Assembly (NCBI RefSeq): GCF_027596085.1
Contig: NC_072453.1
Location: 10,723,948-10,787,947 of the forward strand
DNA length: 64,000 nucleotides
Origin: Anoplopoma fimbria
Lineage: Eukaryota; Chordata; Actinopteri; Perciformes; Anoplopomatidae
Direction of reading: 5' to 3'
Shown: piece after piece, positions 32,087 to 46,324 of the stretch
How the letters are laid out: every line of letters starts with the position of its first letter
Position numbering within the stretch: position 1 is the stretch's first letter
The notes under the pieces: generated by a model
Told to the model about the DNA's origin: nothing
Databases searched by the model: none
Seen by the model: only the letters and a program-made list of their open reading frames with translations
Made by a program: the position numbers and the translations under genes

Positions 32087-35000
32087 TGTGTTTGTGTGTT
32101 TTAGCCCTGCAGCTATACTCACCTGTCAGTCAGAACTGCACAGCTCCCGCCGACTCCGAGCTCACAGTCCGCTCTCGTTTATTCATTTATTTTTTTCAAC
32201 CAACAGCTTCTTCACGAAGTACTTTCTCCGAAAACAAAACACACGGACGCACATTTTATGTAAACTCTTATGAACACTGTTGGGTTTTCTTTGACGAGCT
32301 TCGATGAAAGAGTGTTGACTCCTAAAGAGAGAAGTGAGAGGGAAACTTAAAGCGGACTTTAAATCCCTTTAGCTCTATGTTTACTGTTTTTTGATCATAT
32401 TGTAGGGCCGTCGAGGTGAATGGATTTCCTCTGCGATATGCGGAGTTATTGTCATTTTTTTTTTGTTGGTGTTGCAAATTACTTAAATTATCTAAATGTA
32501 ATTAAATATGCTTTTTTGTTAGGCTGTTATTATATTGTTGCTTTAAATTACAAAATTTAAAAAAACAAATAAATACATTTTATTTGCATCTGGTTGCTAT
32601 GACACGAAATATTCACAGATTTTAAAAATGATGGAGTACTTTCTCTGTACTCGTCAGCACTTGTACACGTAGGATGTGATGGTTGGTCGTTGTGGTATCT
32701 GTCCCGCCCCTCCTCCACTGTGATTGGTAAAAAAAAGTGACAGTTACGAGCGTTTTTACACAAAGTTGAACTAATATCAACTCATGGCCACCAGGAAAAA
32801 AAACACCAAAGCTCAGCACAGAAAAGTGTGATCCATAGTGTAAATATGCTGACTCACTCATTACAAAGAATAAAAAAAAAAAAAAATTAAACATACATAA
32901 ACAATATTGCGGTTTGGGGGGGTTGACTTATCAATAATACTGTGGTTACCGACCTTTTTCTCTCTGCTCAGAAACCGACTCTACGGTACAAAATAGCAGA
33001 CAGACTTGTGACCAGCACGAAACAGATCCTAAAGGAAAATATGGGCTTTATATTTAGGTGTAAGTGGCTAGAAACGATATGTACATCTTGTGTTGAAAGC
33101 TTGTTTCTTGGCTGCAGAGACCAAAATGGTTGATTAATTGCACCTTTTTTAAATAAAAACAACTGGATTTTGTATTATAGGACATGACTCATTCTTTTAA
33201 AGATCTGAACTGAGCTGAAGCTTCAAATGACAAGGAAAATAAATCAGCGCAGTGAGTTCAGCGCAGTTCAGCGCAGTGAGAATTACTTTGTAATTCTAGG
33301 GAATGATTTGTTTTGTTCTGATGCTCAAAAGGTCATGGACAGGAAACATATTGGATATAATAATTTATCCTCGCTTGAACATAAATATTCAAACAACATT
33401 CGCTAGTCAAGGAAATATGTCAAGTTTCTCACTTTTGACAGGCAGTAGCTACTGAACTGTTTTTCTTGTACTCAAGAGACACGTTTCACTCGTTCATAAT
33501 TAATTTATATCTCTCAGTGAAAGCTACAAGAAACAAAATGATACAGAGCGTCAAAGTGTCATGTTTGAGGGAGGACTAGTGAGCCACAGAGGAAGTAAAC
33601 ACACACAGAGCTGAAGCTATAGGAGTGTAATAATCAATAATTAATTTTCACGATTTGTTCAGCTCCACACAGCAGACTGTATCTTGTTTGACTGCTTTAA
33701 TCAGTTTACATGGATACAACAGCCTCCGAGTCTCCAGTGAGAACCCACAGTGAATAGGAAAACGTTTGAGAGGTTCAACACATGTTTGTGACGTGTGATT
33801 TTAGAGAGAGAGAAAGCGAGATGTTTGTTCTATTGTCCTCTGAAGTCTGTTTGGCACAAGCCTTTAATCACTGCTGATTAAGCAAACATATTTAGTTCCT
33901 TCAGCATCAGTAAAAAACAATATTGCAATATAAAAATACTCCTGCATTCCAAATTAACTTATGTAACTTATGTAAAATTCAATTTTATGTTATTCACTTA
34001 CCTCTTTTTTACCAACTACAACCTAATGAAACACTTCTATACACGTTTTCTACACTTTAAAGGAATACTTCATCCCCAAAACGATCAGCAAAGATGCATG
34101 TGTTTGTGAAGCATACAACTGGATGCCTTATGACTGCACCGTATAATACTGCACCATATAATACTGCAGAGTTTTATAGTTTTTGGGGTTCTTTGTTCTT
34201 CATGGAGGCATAAGAGATAAAACAACAAGTTTTCTTCAAGAATTCAAGGTAACACTGGGCAAATAACTGATATACTGTACATATGGTCATTTTGTGGGTG
34301 AAGAACTCCTTTAAATAATATGTATTTATGTTTAAATGTTCCTCATTTGATTACTTTCTCCTCAACCTTAACTTTTCGGTGCTTAGATCTTCCTCTGTGC
34401 TTAACTACCACTCACATCATCAGAACTTTTTAACACTAATTTCCATCCAGTCAGTGTGTGCGTGTCTCCTGGCCCCTTGTTGAAGTCCTGGATGTCCTTT
34501 CCATCCTCACCTGTGCCCGAGGCATCCAGATTCTCCGCTAACTTCTCCTAATGAATAGTGAACGCTGTTGTCAGGCCTGATCAGGCGGAGCAGCAGGGAG
34601 ACGGGGGGAGGAGGAGGAGGAGGAGGAGGAGGAGGGAGGAGGAGAGGTAGTGGTGGTGGAGATGGGATCGGATGGTCAGGACGAGGCAAATTTACTTTGG
34701 TTCTCATCGATCCACTTCTTCATCTTTGTGGTCCGGAGTCTCATCAGGAAAGACGAAGAGACGCTGACACGATCCGGTAAACACTAGAGCTGTGATCGGG
34801 CCGGGCCTCGACCCGGTGTACCGGCTACCGGGCTGCAGAGATGTTGTCTGCCAAGAGCCAATTATCTATCCACAGTCAGCGTTTTTCCCGTGATAGGATT
34901 GAGTTTTTAGTGTTTTTTGACACTTGAACTCAACTTCAGCAGCAGAGCGTCGTAGTTTTACTCACCTGAGAGCTCCTTCAGGTGGTGATTGCACACATTT

Positions 35001-36233
35001 TTTATTTTTTTTTGCAGTTAGAGGCCTCTTGCTGTTGCTAGGCAACACCTACTCCATTGCCTGTTATTCACCTGTGTGCTGGCGAGCTGCACACAAGAAC
35101 TATCAACAGCACCCAAATTCAGACAATCAAAAGCTCAGTCAAACCAAAACTGAAACTACAACTGCTGATTTTTTAACACCCACAGACTGTAATAGATGAA
35201 GGAAGGATCAGTAGGAAGCGCTTGTTGAACTAGTGTGCGCTGCATGGATATATAGAATGGTATTATATAACTTCCATCTATCAGTTTAGCAAAAACATTT
35301 TAGATTTACAGTTTTCAGCGTTTTTAGGCAGAAGAAATTGTTCTGGACTGGATTAAATTTCAGCAGGACCCGCAAGTTTGCTGAGACACAGTAGCTCATT
35401 GTCTTGGTTCTAAATTATTATCGGGTTGGGGGTGAAAAATAAACCTATATATGCTTTCCAAACAGGATTTAACCCACTCACCCCATCCTGAGAGATGAAT
35501 CAAGTCCGAATTTGACTAAACTAAACTGCTCTCATGAACGAACGGTAAATATGTTGCTAAGCTTAGCATAAAGACTGGAGACGGCTAGCGACGCTTTGAC
35601 AAAGGTAACGAAATCAGCATTGCAGCATCCCACTTATTAACACGCTCTTGCTGTCTAATACGTACAGTAACTGAAATGTAAAATATTCACTTTTTAAAGG
35701 GGTGTGTGTGGGGGACTATTTATCGGTCAGGACCCATAACTTCCCAGAGTCTCCGCTAGTTCCCTGGTGAGCTGAAGACAATAAGCATCATTTTCTTAAG
35801 CGGTCTTAAAGAGAATAAAATAAATGGAGGGAAGCATGTGCACAGGACACTGTGCACACTCTGCTGCAGCTGCATTGTGGGATTCAGAATGATGGTTGGC
35901 TGGATGTTTATAAAAGCCCACATATCATAACTGACAGAGCAGAGTTGTGGATGGATGGAGTTTTTCTTCTTCTTTCGGTCCCTTCCTCACATTTCTCCAT
36001 CCGTCATCCCTCAGATTTAAAATGGATCACCACCTCCTGGACAGTTTATCTGTCTCTCATACTCACACTGGGATCTAATCCTTTGTCACCAGGGCAACCA
36101 GACAGCACAAAGCCAAATAACTGCCCGGGCACATTAACAAACCCAACCAATAGGAGTGTGGTGGTGGCCTCGAATTTAAGTGGTGCCCACACCTGCAGAT
36201 GGTCTTTTCAAAATAAACTTCACAGGAAAACAC

Positions 36234-36410
36234 CTTAGTTAGGTTCAGGAAAAGATGGTGAAATACTTAGTTAGGTTTAGAAAAAGATAGTGAAATACTT
36301 ATTTAGGTTTAAAACAAGTTTGTTAAATACTTAGTTAGGTTTAAAACAAGTTTGTTAAATACTTAGTTAGGTTTAGGAAAATATCGTTAAATACATCTTT
36401 AGGTTAAGGT
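36234..36410 (+). repeat. 32-bp minisatellite (about 5-6 copies)
   Basis: Units starting CTTAGTTAGGTT begin at 36234, 36266, 36298, 36330 and 36362, exactly 32 bases apart, with a decayed sixth unit. The stretch 36411-40700 has no supported gene. Confidence 0.92.
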
Positions 36411-39400
36411 AACAAAAAAGAAGATAGGCTGGCTTAACGGTTGATCTTCTGTGCGGCAGTATTTGGAATCTCTGTTTTGAAAGGGACTGAAGTTTCTTTG
36501 GTCGTTTCTTTTACTCTTCTTCTTTTCTTTGTGTTTTGTTGCTGATGTCCACTTCAGGGACGGCTCAGTCATCTTCGCTTTAGAAAACAGCTGCAGCTTA
36601 AAAGACAGAAACTCACAGCCAAGTTAAAGAGCATCTTTCTTTTTAAGGTCGGGTTTGTGTTTGATTGGAGGGACTGGGATGTGGAGAGAGAGGGTGATAA
36701 AGGATGGAGGAGGCTTTAAAGAAAAGAACAGAGATATTGAGAAAACAGAGATTTTCTCAGTGGGGGAACGTGGTATTTTCTTAACTTTTAAGGCATCGTA
36801 ATCACAAAGTAGTGAGACATCTCTGACTCTCACATCCCAGCATGTAGAGGCACATGAGGACAGCCGGACTGACCCGGAGTCCTCTCACTGGAAGGAAATA
36901 AATGTCACACCAGTTGAGAGATGGGCCTTTTTAAATACAGTATGGGAGGTGTCTTGGTTTGAAACATTGAACCTGAAAAGCAACTGCATGGTTTGTGGGG
37001 AAAAATGTGTTTCTTTGTTGTTGTTGCACTGGCTTTGCCCACATTGCACCAGCTCAGTTTCTCCTCTCTGCCTGTCAGAGTCCCTGGATGCTGAACCAAC
37101 ACTTAAGTATGCTGTTTGTGTGTTTATGTGTGTGTGTTCATGTGGGACGGTACACTGTTAATGATTGCTGGTCTGAACTCTGGGTTGGAAACCACAGAGC
37201 TCCTCCTTTAGTCTCCCTCTCCCCTCTCAATCCTCCCTCTCCTTGTTTTCTTTCTTTTTCAAAAGGATCATTGGGGATGATCCATTTCTGATCTGTGTGT
37301 CTTTTTGATTATGTGCGACGCAGATTTGCACTAGAAACAGTAATGCATGATGGGCTTTGCCTCTGTATTACCCACTTCTGAGATGATTTTAACACTATGA
37401 TTCTAAGACATCGTAGTTGTATTTTTCATTATTTTACCTCACCACGATCAATGCTTCACTGATGAAACAGGCGTTTGTTGGGCCGTGCAGAGTTTCACAG
37501 TTTAACTTGGTGACAGAATTTACAATGGTTGAAGGTAGCTGACTGTTGATTTATTTTTTTTATCAGAAATGCATAACTTGGTTACAATTTTAGCTTGACA
37601 AGATCCAGAAGAGATTTACATTTGTGCAGCCTCTTGTGTTCTATAATATTATCTGAACAGATGATCTGTAATCACTGCTATTATTCTCTCCCAGTTTCCT
37701 CTCAGAGATCCTTAACATTTCATCAGGTGGAATCGTATTTTTGAAAAGGCTGATCAACACTCCTGCTCTATGTATCCCCATTCATCCAGCAGATAAACAA
37801 TCAGCAGATGAATGGCAGTGGCTCTTTTCATCGGTTTGACGCAGCTCTCCGGTTCGATCGGTCCCTGTGTTGTGAAAATACTTTTATATAAAACAATTTT
37901 CACAATAATACATAAAAAAAAAATTGTGTTATACACGTTCCTCCATGTCTTTCTCTGTCGTAAATCTCCCTCCTTCCTCTCCTACCAGTTGATTTTCGTG
38001 ATTTTCTTAATTTCTTATCCTCTCTGTATGTCTGTTTCTCTCTCATCCTGATGTTCAGTGCTGCGTCGTCATAGCGACTCCGATGCTCTGCAGTGCAGTT
38101 AAAGAAAACTCCAACAACAGCACATAGATTATCAGAGGGGTGGAGGTGGGGGTGTGCACTGTAATCATGCTGTTCCGTGTGTTTGTATGCATATAACCGC
38201 ATAAAAGCCTTCTGTGTGCAGAATGCTGTGTAGGATCTCTGCTTTTTGAAACTGAATGAAATTTTTAAAAACCATCAGCACTAAGCTTGTTTGATCCGGT
38301 GTCCATCCACCAGGTCACTTCATCCTAAATACTGTAGCTCAGTGGGGCAGAGGACTTTAAGGATTGATAAAATAGATGTTTGGACACGTGGCTCTCTGCA
38401 CATGATCCGCATAAAGGCCTTCACACACACAGTTTGTTTTTCCGTGCCATTTATTCGCACGTTAACATATTTTTCTGTACTGTTTTTGTCCTTTGTCCAT
38501 TTGTTTGGAACAAGATTGATTTTTCTCTGAGCTTTTCACTGTGAGTAAAGGCATCAGCCAATCAGGTTGTGCAGAACAAACATATTAAAAACATACTATA
38601 GTGTACAAGAACACAGAGGCTCCATGGTCCGAAGCCAAGATGGCAAACTTTATTACTCCTTTCAATGTTGACAAAGGCAGCACAGAACAGATCTACTCCT
38701 TCTGGTCCCACCTTCACAATAAAAGCCCTAATCATATACACCAAGTAACTGTAACCAGATAACTCAAATTTTCTGAGATAATTTGGCCAAAAGGAAACTC
38801 AAAAAAATATCTTACCGTAGCTTTAGGCTGTACAACAGTTCAGACAGACTGTCAGACGCTGCTCTGGATCATAGGATCCTGGTAGTTGGTCCTCTGCTTG
38901 TGAATTTACTCAAACTTTTTTACTGAAAAAGTGTTGTGACTTTTGCAAATTCTGAGTTGTGATTAACTTTACTGGAGCTCAGTGCAGAGCTGTGGTGTAG
39001 ATTTGGTTTAGGTTACAGGTCAAAAACTACAATTATGTTATAAAGTTTACATGAAAGGAAAAAAACGTTTCTGTTCAACCATTTGAATGACATTACATTT
39101 GTTTGATAAAGCGGCACCCAATTACTTTTTTATCACTTTAAATACTCTTTAAACAATGACTTTGACACTAATACTTTCATGAAGAGTATAAGTATGAATA
39201 CTATCTCTGCTGTCCTACATAAATGCAGCAGAACTTCGCTGAGAGTTTATTCTGAACTTAATCAGTTGCCGTTTCCCTGCTACTGCAGAGACACAGGACC
39301 TGTCTCACCATCTCCGTGTGCACTCAGGCCTCTGTGACTAATGCTGTGTGTCCACGAGGAGGGCTGTTGTTACAATGCAGTCCTCTGTACACGCCAATAC

Positions 39401-40705
39401 TGTCTGTGTTTGTGAGGAGCCACTGAGGCAGAAAATGGGGAGAATATAGAGTAAAAGAAGAGGCGACTAAACAGAGCCATGTGAGTCGAATGGGAATGAG
39501 GCAGAGAGAGAGAGAAGGAAGGAAGGGAGGAAGGGAGGAAGGGAGGAGTGGAAAGATGAGAGAGGAGCTAGAGGGAGTTGGAGAGGTACAGTAGAAAATA
39601 TGAGGGACTCATTCCACTATAAGATGTACCCTTCAGTCATGCCAGGGGCTAAAATCATTATGGGAACACAGACTCCATCTTTTTCTGTATTAACCCTAAT
39701 TCGGTGAGAGAAAGAGGAGTATTTGTTGAGAAAACTAAGAAATGGCCACAAAATATATTTCAGTAAACAGAAAAACATTATAAATTCACCCCATGGAAGA
39801 AATAATTCTGTCTACATGAACACAAAATGATGAAACGGTTAAATTATATTTAATCAGTGCAATATGATGAACTACTGTCAGTTAACTGAACATGCTTTAT
39901 ATATTTATGTTCTTCATTTCTAAAGAATTATTGATATTATTGATTATTGTTGTTCTTCTTTTAACCTCTTCTTTTCCTTCCTCGACACGATAATCAATAG
40001 ACTTTTTATCATCATGGTAACAAAATCGGAGAAAGAAATAAGAAAAGATTATTATTTATTAGTGGATATGAACTCATGACAATGCAATTTGTAAAGTGAG
40101 TTAGTATGAGAGAGCACACCTTTCCCCACAGTGTTGTAGGTACACTTCAGTCAGCGTTGAAAGTTAAGTGTCCACACACATCTTTTCCTCCACAACCTTA
40201 AACTGTCTACACATGATCAGGCATGTGAGCCGCAACACCACCGCAGACTTCACCTTAAAACTGCTTCCTGTTTCTAGTACCATGTTCTCCAAATAAATCC
40301 TTCACCGCAGGGAAGAATTATCTCACTCTCAACACTCCCGAGCTCTTTCATATCTGCATTTTAAGACACAGTGCTTGTGTTGTTAAATTGCATGTGACCA
40401 GTCTGAGAAAAGAGAGAAACATTAGAGGTAGAAGAGGAGAGGAAGGTGCGTCAGACGGGTTTAGTGTTAGTGGGAGAAGAAGAGAGAGGCGATAAGTAGC
40501 TGCAGCGTTATCAATACCTACTGTTGAAATGTCTGAGATGATTCACACTTTCAGGTTTTGTGTGTAAAGAGACTCACAGGGAGACTTGTGATGGTGTGTG
40601 AGCATGTGTGCTAATCTCTAAGTACTGCAGCCAGTGTAATTCTTTCCAGGAATGTTTCGCAATCCACTCTTAAAATCACCACACCCTGCTAAAGCAGAAG
40701 CACTG

Positions 40706-40823
<118 letters not shown>

Positions 40824-41774
40824 TGTAGGTGTGCTGTTTGATTGTGTACTGAGGTGTGCAGCAGCATTTTTATTTTAGAAAGGCTGTGGGGGAAAATGTA
40901 AAACGGTAATTTAATGTCGCTCAAGTTGCGTGAAACAAGATAAGGAAGTGACCATTACAGTTTGGACTCGCTGGGGTTTGTTTTCTTGACAATACAGTGT
41001 TTTTTATTACTTAATTAAACCCTCTGGGTCTGTAGTCAAATGTTGAAAACCTAAAGTTTAAAGTGACACATAACTGCATTGCGTTTGCAAAGCTGTAAGA
41101 ATTATGCAAATGAAAACTGTTCAACAGTGGACTTTTCTGAGCCAAATAATGGCCATAAGGATTCAACTTTATTGAGAAATAGAATTACTACTGAATATGA
41201 GTTGAAATGAAATAAGCAAAAAATATAAAAAAAAATCTGTATTCATGAGGTCTGAATTCATGCGCACAGCTTTGGTATTTGGAGAAATCTGAATGTTTTC
41301 CTCTCAACATTCAAATCCTTTTGGCGATTACATACTTCACAGGTGTAACTATTCATTTTGATGATCAGTTGTCTCAGTTAGGATTCAATTAATTTGATAA
41401 ACTGTACATTTTAACATTGTTCAGTTAATGTTCTGCAAAGACGGAATGAAAAGAGGGAGGTAGAAACTGCACACGTGATGGAGCTACAGCAGCCTAGAGT
41501 CTCTGCTACCAGTGACAGTCGGAGATGAACCTGTATCCAAGAGAAACAAAAACTGAACATTGATGCAAGAGGCCTTACATAACCCCATTAGAGAAGAAGG
41601 ACAGCTAATAGCTCCAAGACCCAGCAATACATTTTTGTCCTCTGTGGGTGACCTGAAACTGAGGCCTTTATTTCAAACACCATGCATGCAGTTTATTTGA
41701 GTGCTAATTTACTCTAAACAGCACATCCAGGGATTTCTAGTGATGTTTCATACATGTGTGTATAGCATAGACGT

Positions 41775-42230
41775 TATAAGAAGAAGGATGTAGCCTCCAG
41801 TTTGGCATTTCGGCTGTTGCCATCTTGTTTTTTTGTTTTTTGGCAATAAGAAGGGATGAGAGGGTGGAGCTACAGAACGCTGAATAAGACATTTTTAGAG
41901 GACCAACATTTTTCCAATTAACTTCAATGAAGTGAAAGTGTTAAAGTTGTGAAAGATAAACACGGACAACTCCCAGACCGGACAACGTCTCTGGTGTCGA
42001 CCTGTCAATCACTGTGTAGCCCCGCCCTAAAGCATACCCTGCTTTATGGACTATTTGACTCTATATGGACCATAATTTACTTGAAACTAGAGATTGAGAT
42101 CATAAACTCATGTTTACAATGTTTACTGAGGGAATACATCAAGAGAGAAGTAGAGTCATAATCTCAAAGACTTCTACACAATCTGACTTCTTTTTGTAGC
42201 TAGAGGAGGGGCTGAAGACACTTCAGCATT
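41775..42230 (+). repeat. Interspersed repeat, copy 2 of the 23.1-kb family
   Basis: The part from 41998 to about 42180 parallels 23130-23345, with the middle shortened by a deletion. The portion from 41775 (TAGCCTCCAGTTTGGCATTT) extends the family to the left. Confidence 0.75.
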
Positions 42231-42525
42231 GGCTTGACTTTTTTTGAGTCAGAGGTTTTTGGGCTAGGGCCATAGAGCCCATATTCAGACTTTTCAAAGT
42301 GGTGGAAATTATATCCATCTTTATCCTATCAATGGTATGCTGGATCTTTCTTCTTTCAGAGCATAAGGAATGGATCTGATTGGCAGTTTTTGTCTCGCCT
42401 AATCAAACCATGCCGCGCTTATTTGTCTTTTCTTTGCCAGTTTTAGCGTGCCGAGTTTTGACCAACCTTGCTTGAGATGGACTTTGAGAGGCCGCTGTTT
42501 GTGTCCTGTGTGGAACCAAAAGACA

Positions 42526-42612
42526 ACAATTAATTATTTTTAGAAACGGGTGTGTAACGTATCGTATATATTGACCTGCTGTTACATACCCGTTTCTAAA
42601 ATAATTAATTGT
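42526..42612. repeat. Near-perfect long hairpin (32-33-bp arms)
   Basis: Left arm 42526-42558 pairs with right arm 42581-42612 around a 22-base loop. The only differences are one extra T and one G/A mismatch. Inner motifs are TTAGAAACGGGT and ACCCGTTTCTAA. No target duplication is clear. Confidence 0.9.
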
Positions 42613-42637
42613 TTGCGATGGACAATTTCCGCTCTCT

Positions 42638-42694
42638 CAACTTAAGTTTTGTATGTCATGGAGGCTACTTAACTTACATACAAAACTTAAGTTG
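42638..42694. repeat. Perfect hairpin (19-bp arms)
   Basis: CAACTTAAGTTTTGTATGT (42638-42656) pairs exactly with 42676-42694 around a 19-base loop. It begins 25 bases after the previous hairpin and is followed by a small palindrome GTTGCGCAAC. Confidence 0.92.
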
Positions 42695-43984
42695 CGCAAC
42701 AAACTTATTTTACCCCAAACTATAATCTTTTGCTCGCCTAACCAAGAAGTTTTGTTGCCTATACCTACCAACTAGGAGAAAAGAACAAAATCATGTTTTT
42801 CTTTCTTTTTTCTTCAAAATCCTCATCAGTGTGACTCTGTTGTTGTTCACTTGTTTAGCAACGACATTTGATTCAATTAGTTATCTGGAGCGAGTAGGAA
42901 AAATGCTGATTCCAACTCGACCATGCACTTCTGGAGTGATGCATTCTGATTACGATACCAATATCCTCTTTACAACAAGTCATTCATCACAAAACGTATC
43001 AAAATCATATAATAATAACAAATAAATCATTGATAAATCAGTGTTTTATTTTACACTTTGCTAAAGATCATGAAGTTACATATTGATAGTAGAACCTATT
43101 TGTGTATAGGGAACATCATTTTTTTCCTCCACCACAGTTGCATCAGCATGCTCACTATAAGACAGATTTACATTTGAGCCTCTGCGTCTAGACAGGTATG
43201 TTTGGATCTCATTCCCTTTGCATCTCCATCCACAAGGGTGTCTTCAAAGAGAAACCCGTCCAGGTCGAGGTGATGCCTGAGGAATTGTATGAGCATCAAC
43301 TGAGGTTGCTAACTGAATCAAGCCAGAGGCTGAAACTGAAGCAAAGTTCACAAGGGACAGGAGTTACACTGAGGCTGCATGCTGAGTTAAACAATAAAGG
43401 TTGTTGTTGTTGCGAGACTAAGAGCCGAGCAGAAACATGCTTGTGATTTCTCTATGCTGACATGCTGATTAGCTTTATTTTAGTGCAAAGTTTTAATTAA
43501 TTGAATTGTCTTCAAAATGTTTTATTTTAATGTTGCAGATTCTAATTATGTGGTTGATCTGCTGTGTCAGTGTCTGCAACGAAGCAACTAGTTGTCTTAC
43601 ATGGCAGTTTTACAGGTGTCACATGGTATATGATGGTTTCATGTTCAATAATCAGTGTTTAACCTGTAGGTGGTGGATGGTGGTGGTACAGGACGATACT
43701 GGGCCTTTGATTGGGTTTAGGTTTCAGAAAACATGGTCAGGATTCATGAAAGATGGTGGTTTTTGGTTTATAAAATATGTGTAATGTCACCTTTGACTTT
43801 TATTAAAGCAAAATGACCGTCTGTCCTGAACTTTAACCAAGGTCTTTGAGTTGCATAAAAGAGTTAAAAGTTCATCATGCTTAAGATGAAGATCAGTTAT
43901 GAAAGATGTTATCTGGTTGGTTTTATGTTTCTACAGCCATGCAAAGCGGCTCTTTGTGAATGTAGTTACATCTAAATACTGCTC

Positions 43985-44300
43985 TGACCTCTAAAGCTTT
44001 TTTCTCAGTTGTGTTGTTGTTTTGGACAAACGGAGATATTCTTAACAATCCCACTGCAGGGTTACCTGTACATCATTTTAAATTAATACAAATTGCTACT
44101 TTGAGTACTTCCCGCTTCGTCCGTTTTTTTGTCTGTCCTCCCTTTCTGTTTGTTGACGATAATCATTTCTCAGAATCATCTGCCCTGAACTTTTGAAAGG
44201 TGAATTTTTGGTCTTGAACAACTTTTCTCTTCCATCTGCAAACTTTTTCAGAATATTGGAAAACATGTCTGCAGTCTTTGGACACAATGGGGAAAAAAAT
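43985..44300 (+). repeat. Diverged duplicate of the wapl/atoh1c 3' junction
   Basis: Shares, in order, with 11733-12110: CTCTAAAGC, GTGTTGTTGTTTTGGACA, ACTGCAGG, GGTTACCTGTA, ATTTTAAA, AAATTGCTACTTT, AGTACT, TGTCCTC, ATCATTTCTCAGAATCA, CCCTGAACTTT and GAAAACATGTCTGCAG-like sequence. The similarity crosses the wapl poly(A) site. No wapl or bHLH coding sequence was found beside this copy, so it is non-functional as a gene. Confidence 0.65.
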
Positions 44301-46324
44301 ATGTGTTGCATAATAATATAGCATCAGAAATTCATGGTATTTGTGCTGTTGGAAAGAAACAAATATTCAGTCTTTGTTCAGCACAACATTAGTATCCAGC
44401 TCAGCTCTGCCAGGCTCTCTCCAACAAAGTCTGCAAGATCCAGGCAGTGTGATTGATGACCAATTAACTTTCACTGAAATTGACATTTATTATGAACTTA
44501 CATCTGTTAGTTCATGCACCTGCAGCCTCGCGGCATTTATGTCAGAACTGTGGCTTCTCCGTGATCCTCTGGATTGTAAACTGTCTTTTTTTCACATCTT
44601 AAAGTTACTTTATTGTAAATTATTAATCCAAAATTTATTGGAGACAAGTTGCGTGTGTCCAACTTTCTCGGCTAATGCCTCCAACAGCGTAGTGAAGACT
44701 GAAACAACCATTTGTTTTGTGCTCTAATACCAACGTGTGCTCCTCTCTTTTCTTATCTAACTGCAGCAGCATACATGATGAAATTAATTGAGTTCTACAC
44801 TCACGACAGTATGTTAGATGGTTGTAAGTAGGCAGGGAGGGGAGCAAGTCTGTGCAATTACACTTCTCCAGTTTTCTATTTGTTTTGAACGGGGTATCCT
44901 AGACGTGGGGAAGGATGATTCTTTCCAGCGGATAACATAATTTCTTCTTATTTCCTCCATTAAAGCAAATAAAAAATTGAGACAAGAAACAATTTAATGA
45001 ATGTCTGGCACAAAAGCGAGTGGCAAATTATTTTCAATATTAAAAGTGAGTTTTATTACCTTTTGGGGAGATCTGTCTTAAATGAACAAAATGCTGTAAT
45101 GTAATATGTTGGTGAGATAGATGATAATGTGGGTAATGTGGTCACAGTGCCTAAATGAAGAGAACAAACAACTTAAACTTAAACCACTGTTTTAGATATT
45201 AGACAGTAATATAGATAAAATGTTCAGTAGCTTGTTTCTCAAATAAACTACATCACATTAGAAAAAAACAGGCAGAGAAAGTGGTTATGAATTGTTCACT
45301 GTACTTCATACTGATAAATATATTCATTGGTGCTTCAACTTTCTTGCTCTGGAAGTTGAGGGTGAAAAATAGATATCTAAAGAACATTTTTAATCTTTTG
45401 AAGGAACAAATTTTTCTCCAACATAAACAAACCCTAAACCATTTATTTTCCTGAAATCTGGCAACATTTTTGGGATTCTGCTGGAATCACACGGGACATC
45501 TCGTACCGGCAGCTTCCCTGAAACACTCTTTTTCTGTCAATCAACGTAGAAGCACACATTGAAGGAGAGAAGCAGGCAGCCAAGTGAATTCAACGATAGA
45601 CTATGAAAGGGAGCACAGGAGGACAATAGATGGACATTCTGGAAGGCACACAGCAGTGAGAAAGAGATCGAAGAAGCAAGCTCAAGATTTCTTTTCCATC
45701 TTCAACAGCCTTCCTCGGCATCTCATCGTATTGTGTGGACTCCTTATTCACGGCTCCAGACAGCTATTTCTTCTTCTCTCCTCTCCTTCCTCATGATGGA
45801 TAGGGTTCTCGGCCAGCGCTGAATCACGGCTCTCTCTACAGCTTTAGGACATTTTAAGTTATTTGTAAGAAAAAATCACATTCAGTGACTAGCGATAGCA
45901 GCTATTTGGTTGTTTATTCCTTTGTTTACTTTGTTTTTGTTCACTTTGTTATTCACTTCCTTTCCTCCCCCCTTAATTTAATGCCTCTCAACCAAGATTG
46001 TCACAGTTCTGCTCCCATACACTCCTGTCACTGGGTACATCCCAAGTCTCTTAAATTGCCTCCTCGATTCCCTCACTTGCGTCCTTTCCTTGCGTCTTAG
46101 TCCCGCCCACCAGGGATGCATGGAGAGACGCAATGAAACCAGGCGAGGAGAGAGGAAACGAGGAAATGTGTTTTAAGAGACATGCGACGTCCTTTCCTCT
46201 GAAGCGTCACGTGAAGCGACGTCTGTTTCTGATGACGGCGGCCGCTGAACACAGCTGATCACAGCCGATCAGCTGTCACTCGGTTTAACAGCTGGAGAGA
46301 CTTTTGATTTTATGTCTGCACACA

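Noticed and set aside
34568..34780. Poly-Gly/poly-Pro frames at a (GGA)n tract
   Set aside because: Product of the trinucleotide repeat only.
43198..43446. An 82-codon frame with a plausible globular composition (VFKEKPVQVEVMPEELYEH)
   Set aside because: No family recognised, no splice partner found, and surroundings look like decayed repeats; may be a relic exon but unsupported.
44440..44480. Short L2-like peptide (VIDDQLTFTEI) in an open frame
   Set aside because: Only about eleven residues resemble the L2 reverse transcriptase and the rest does not continue the match; too little for a feature.
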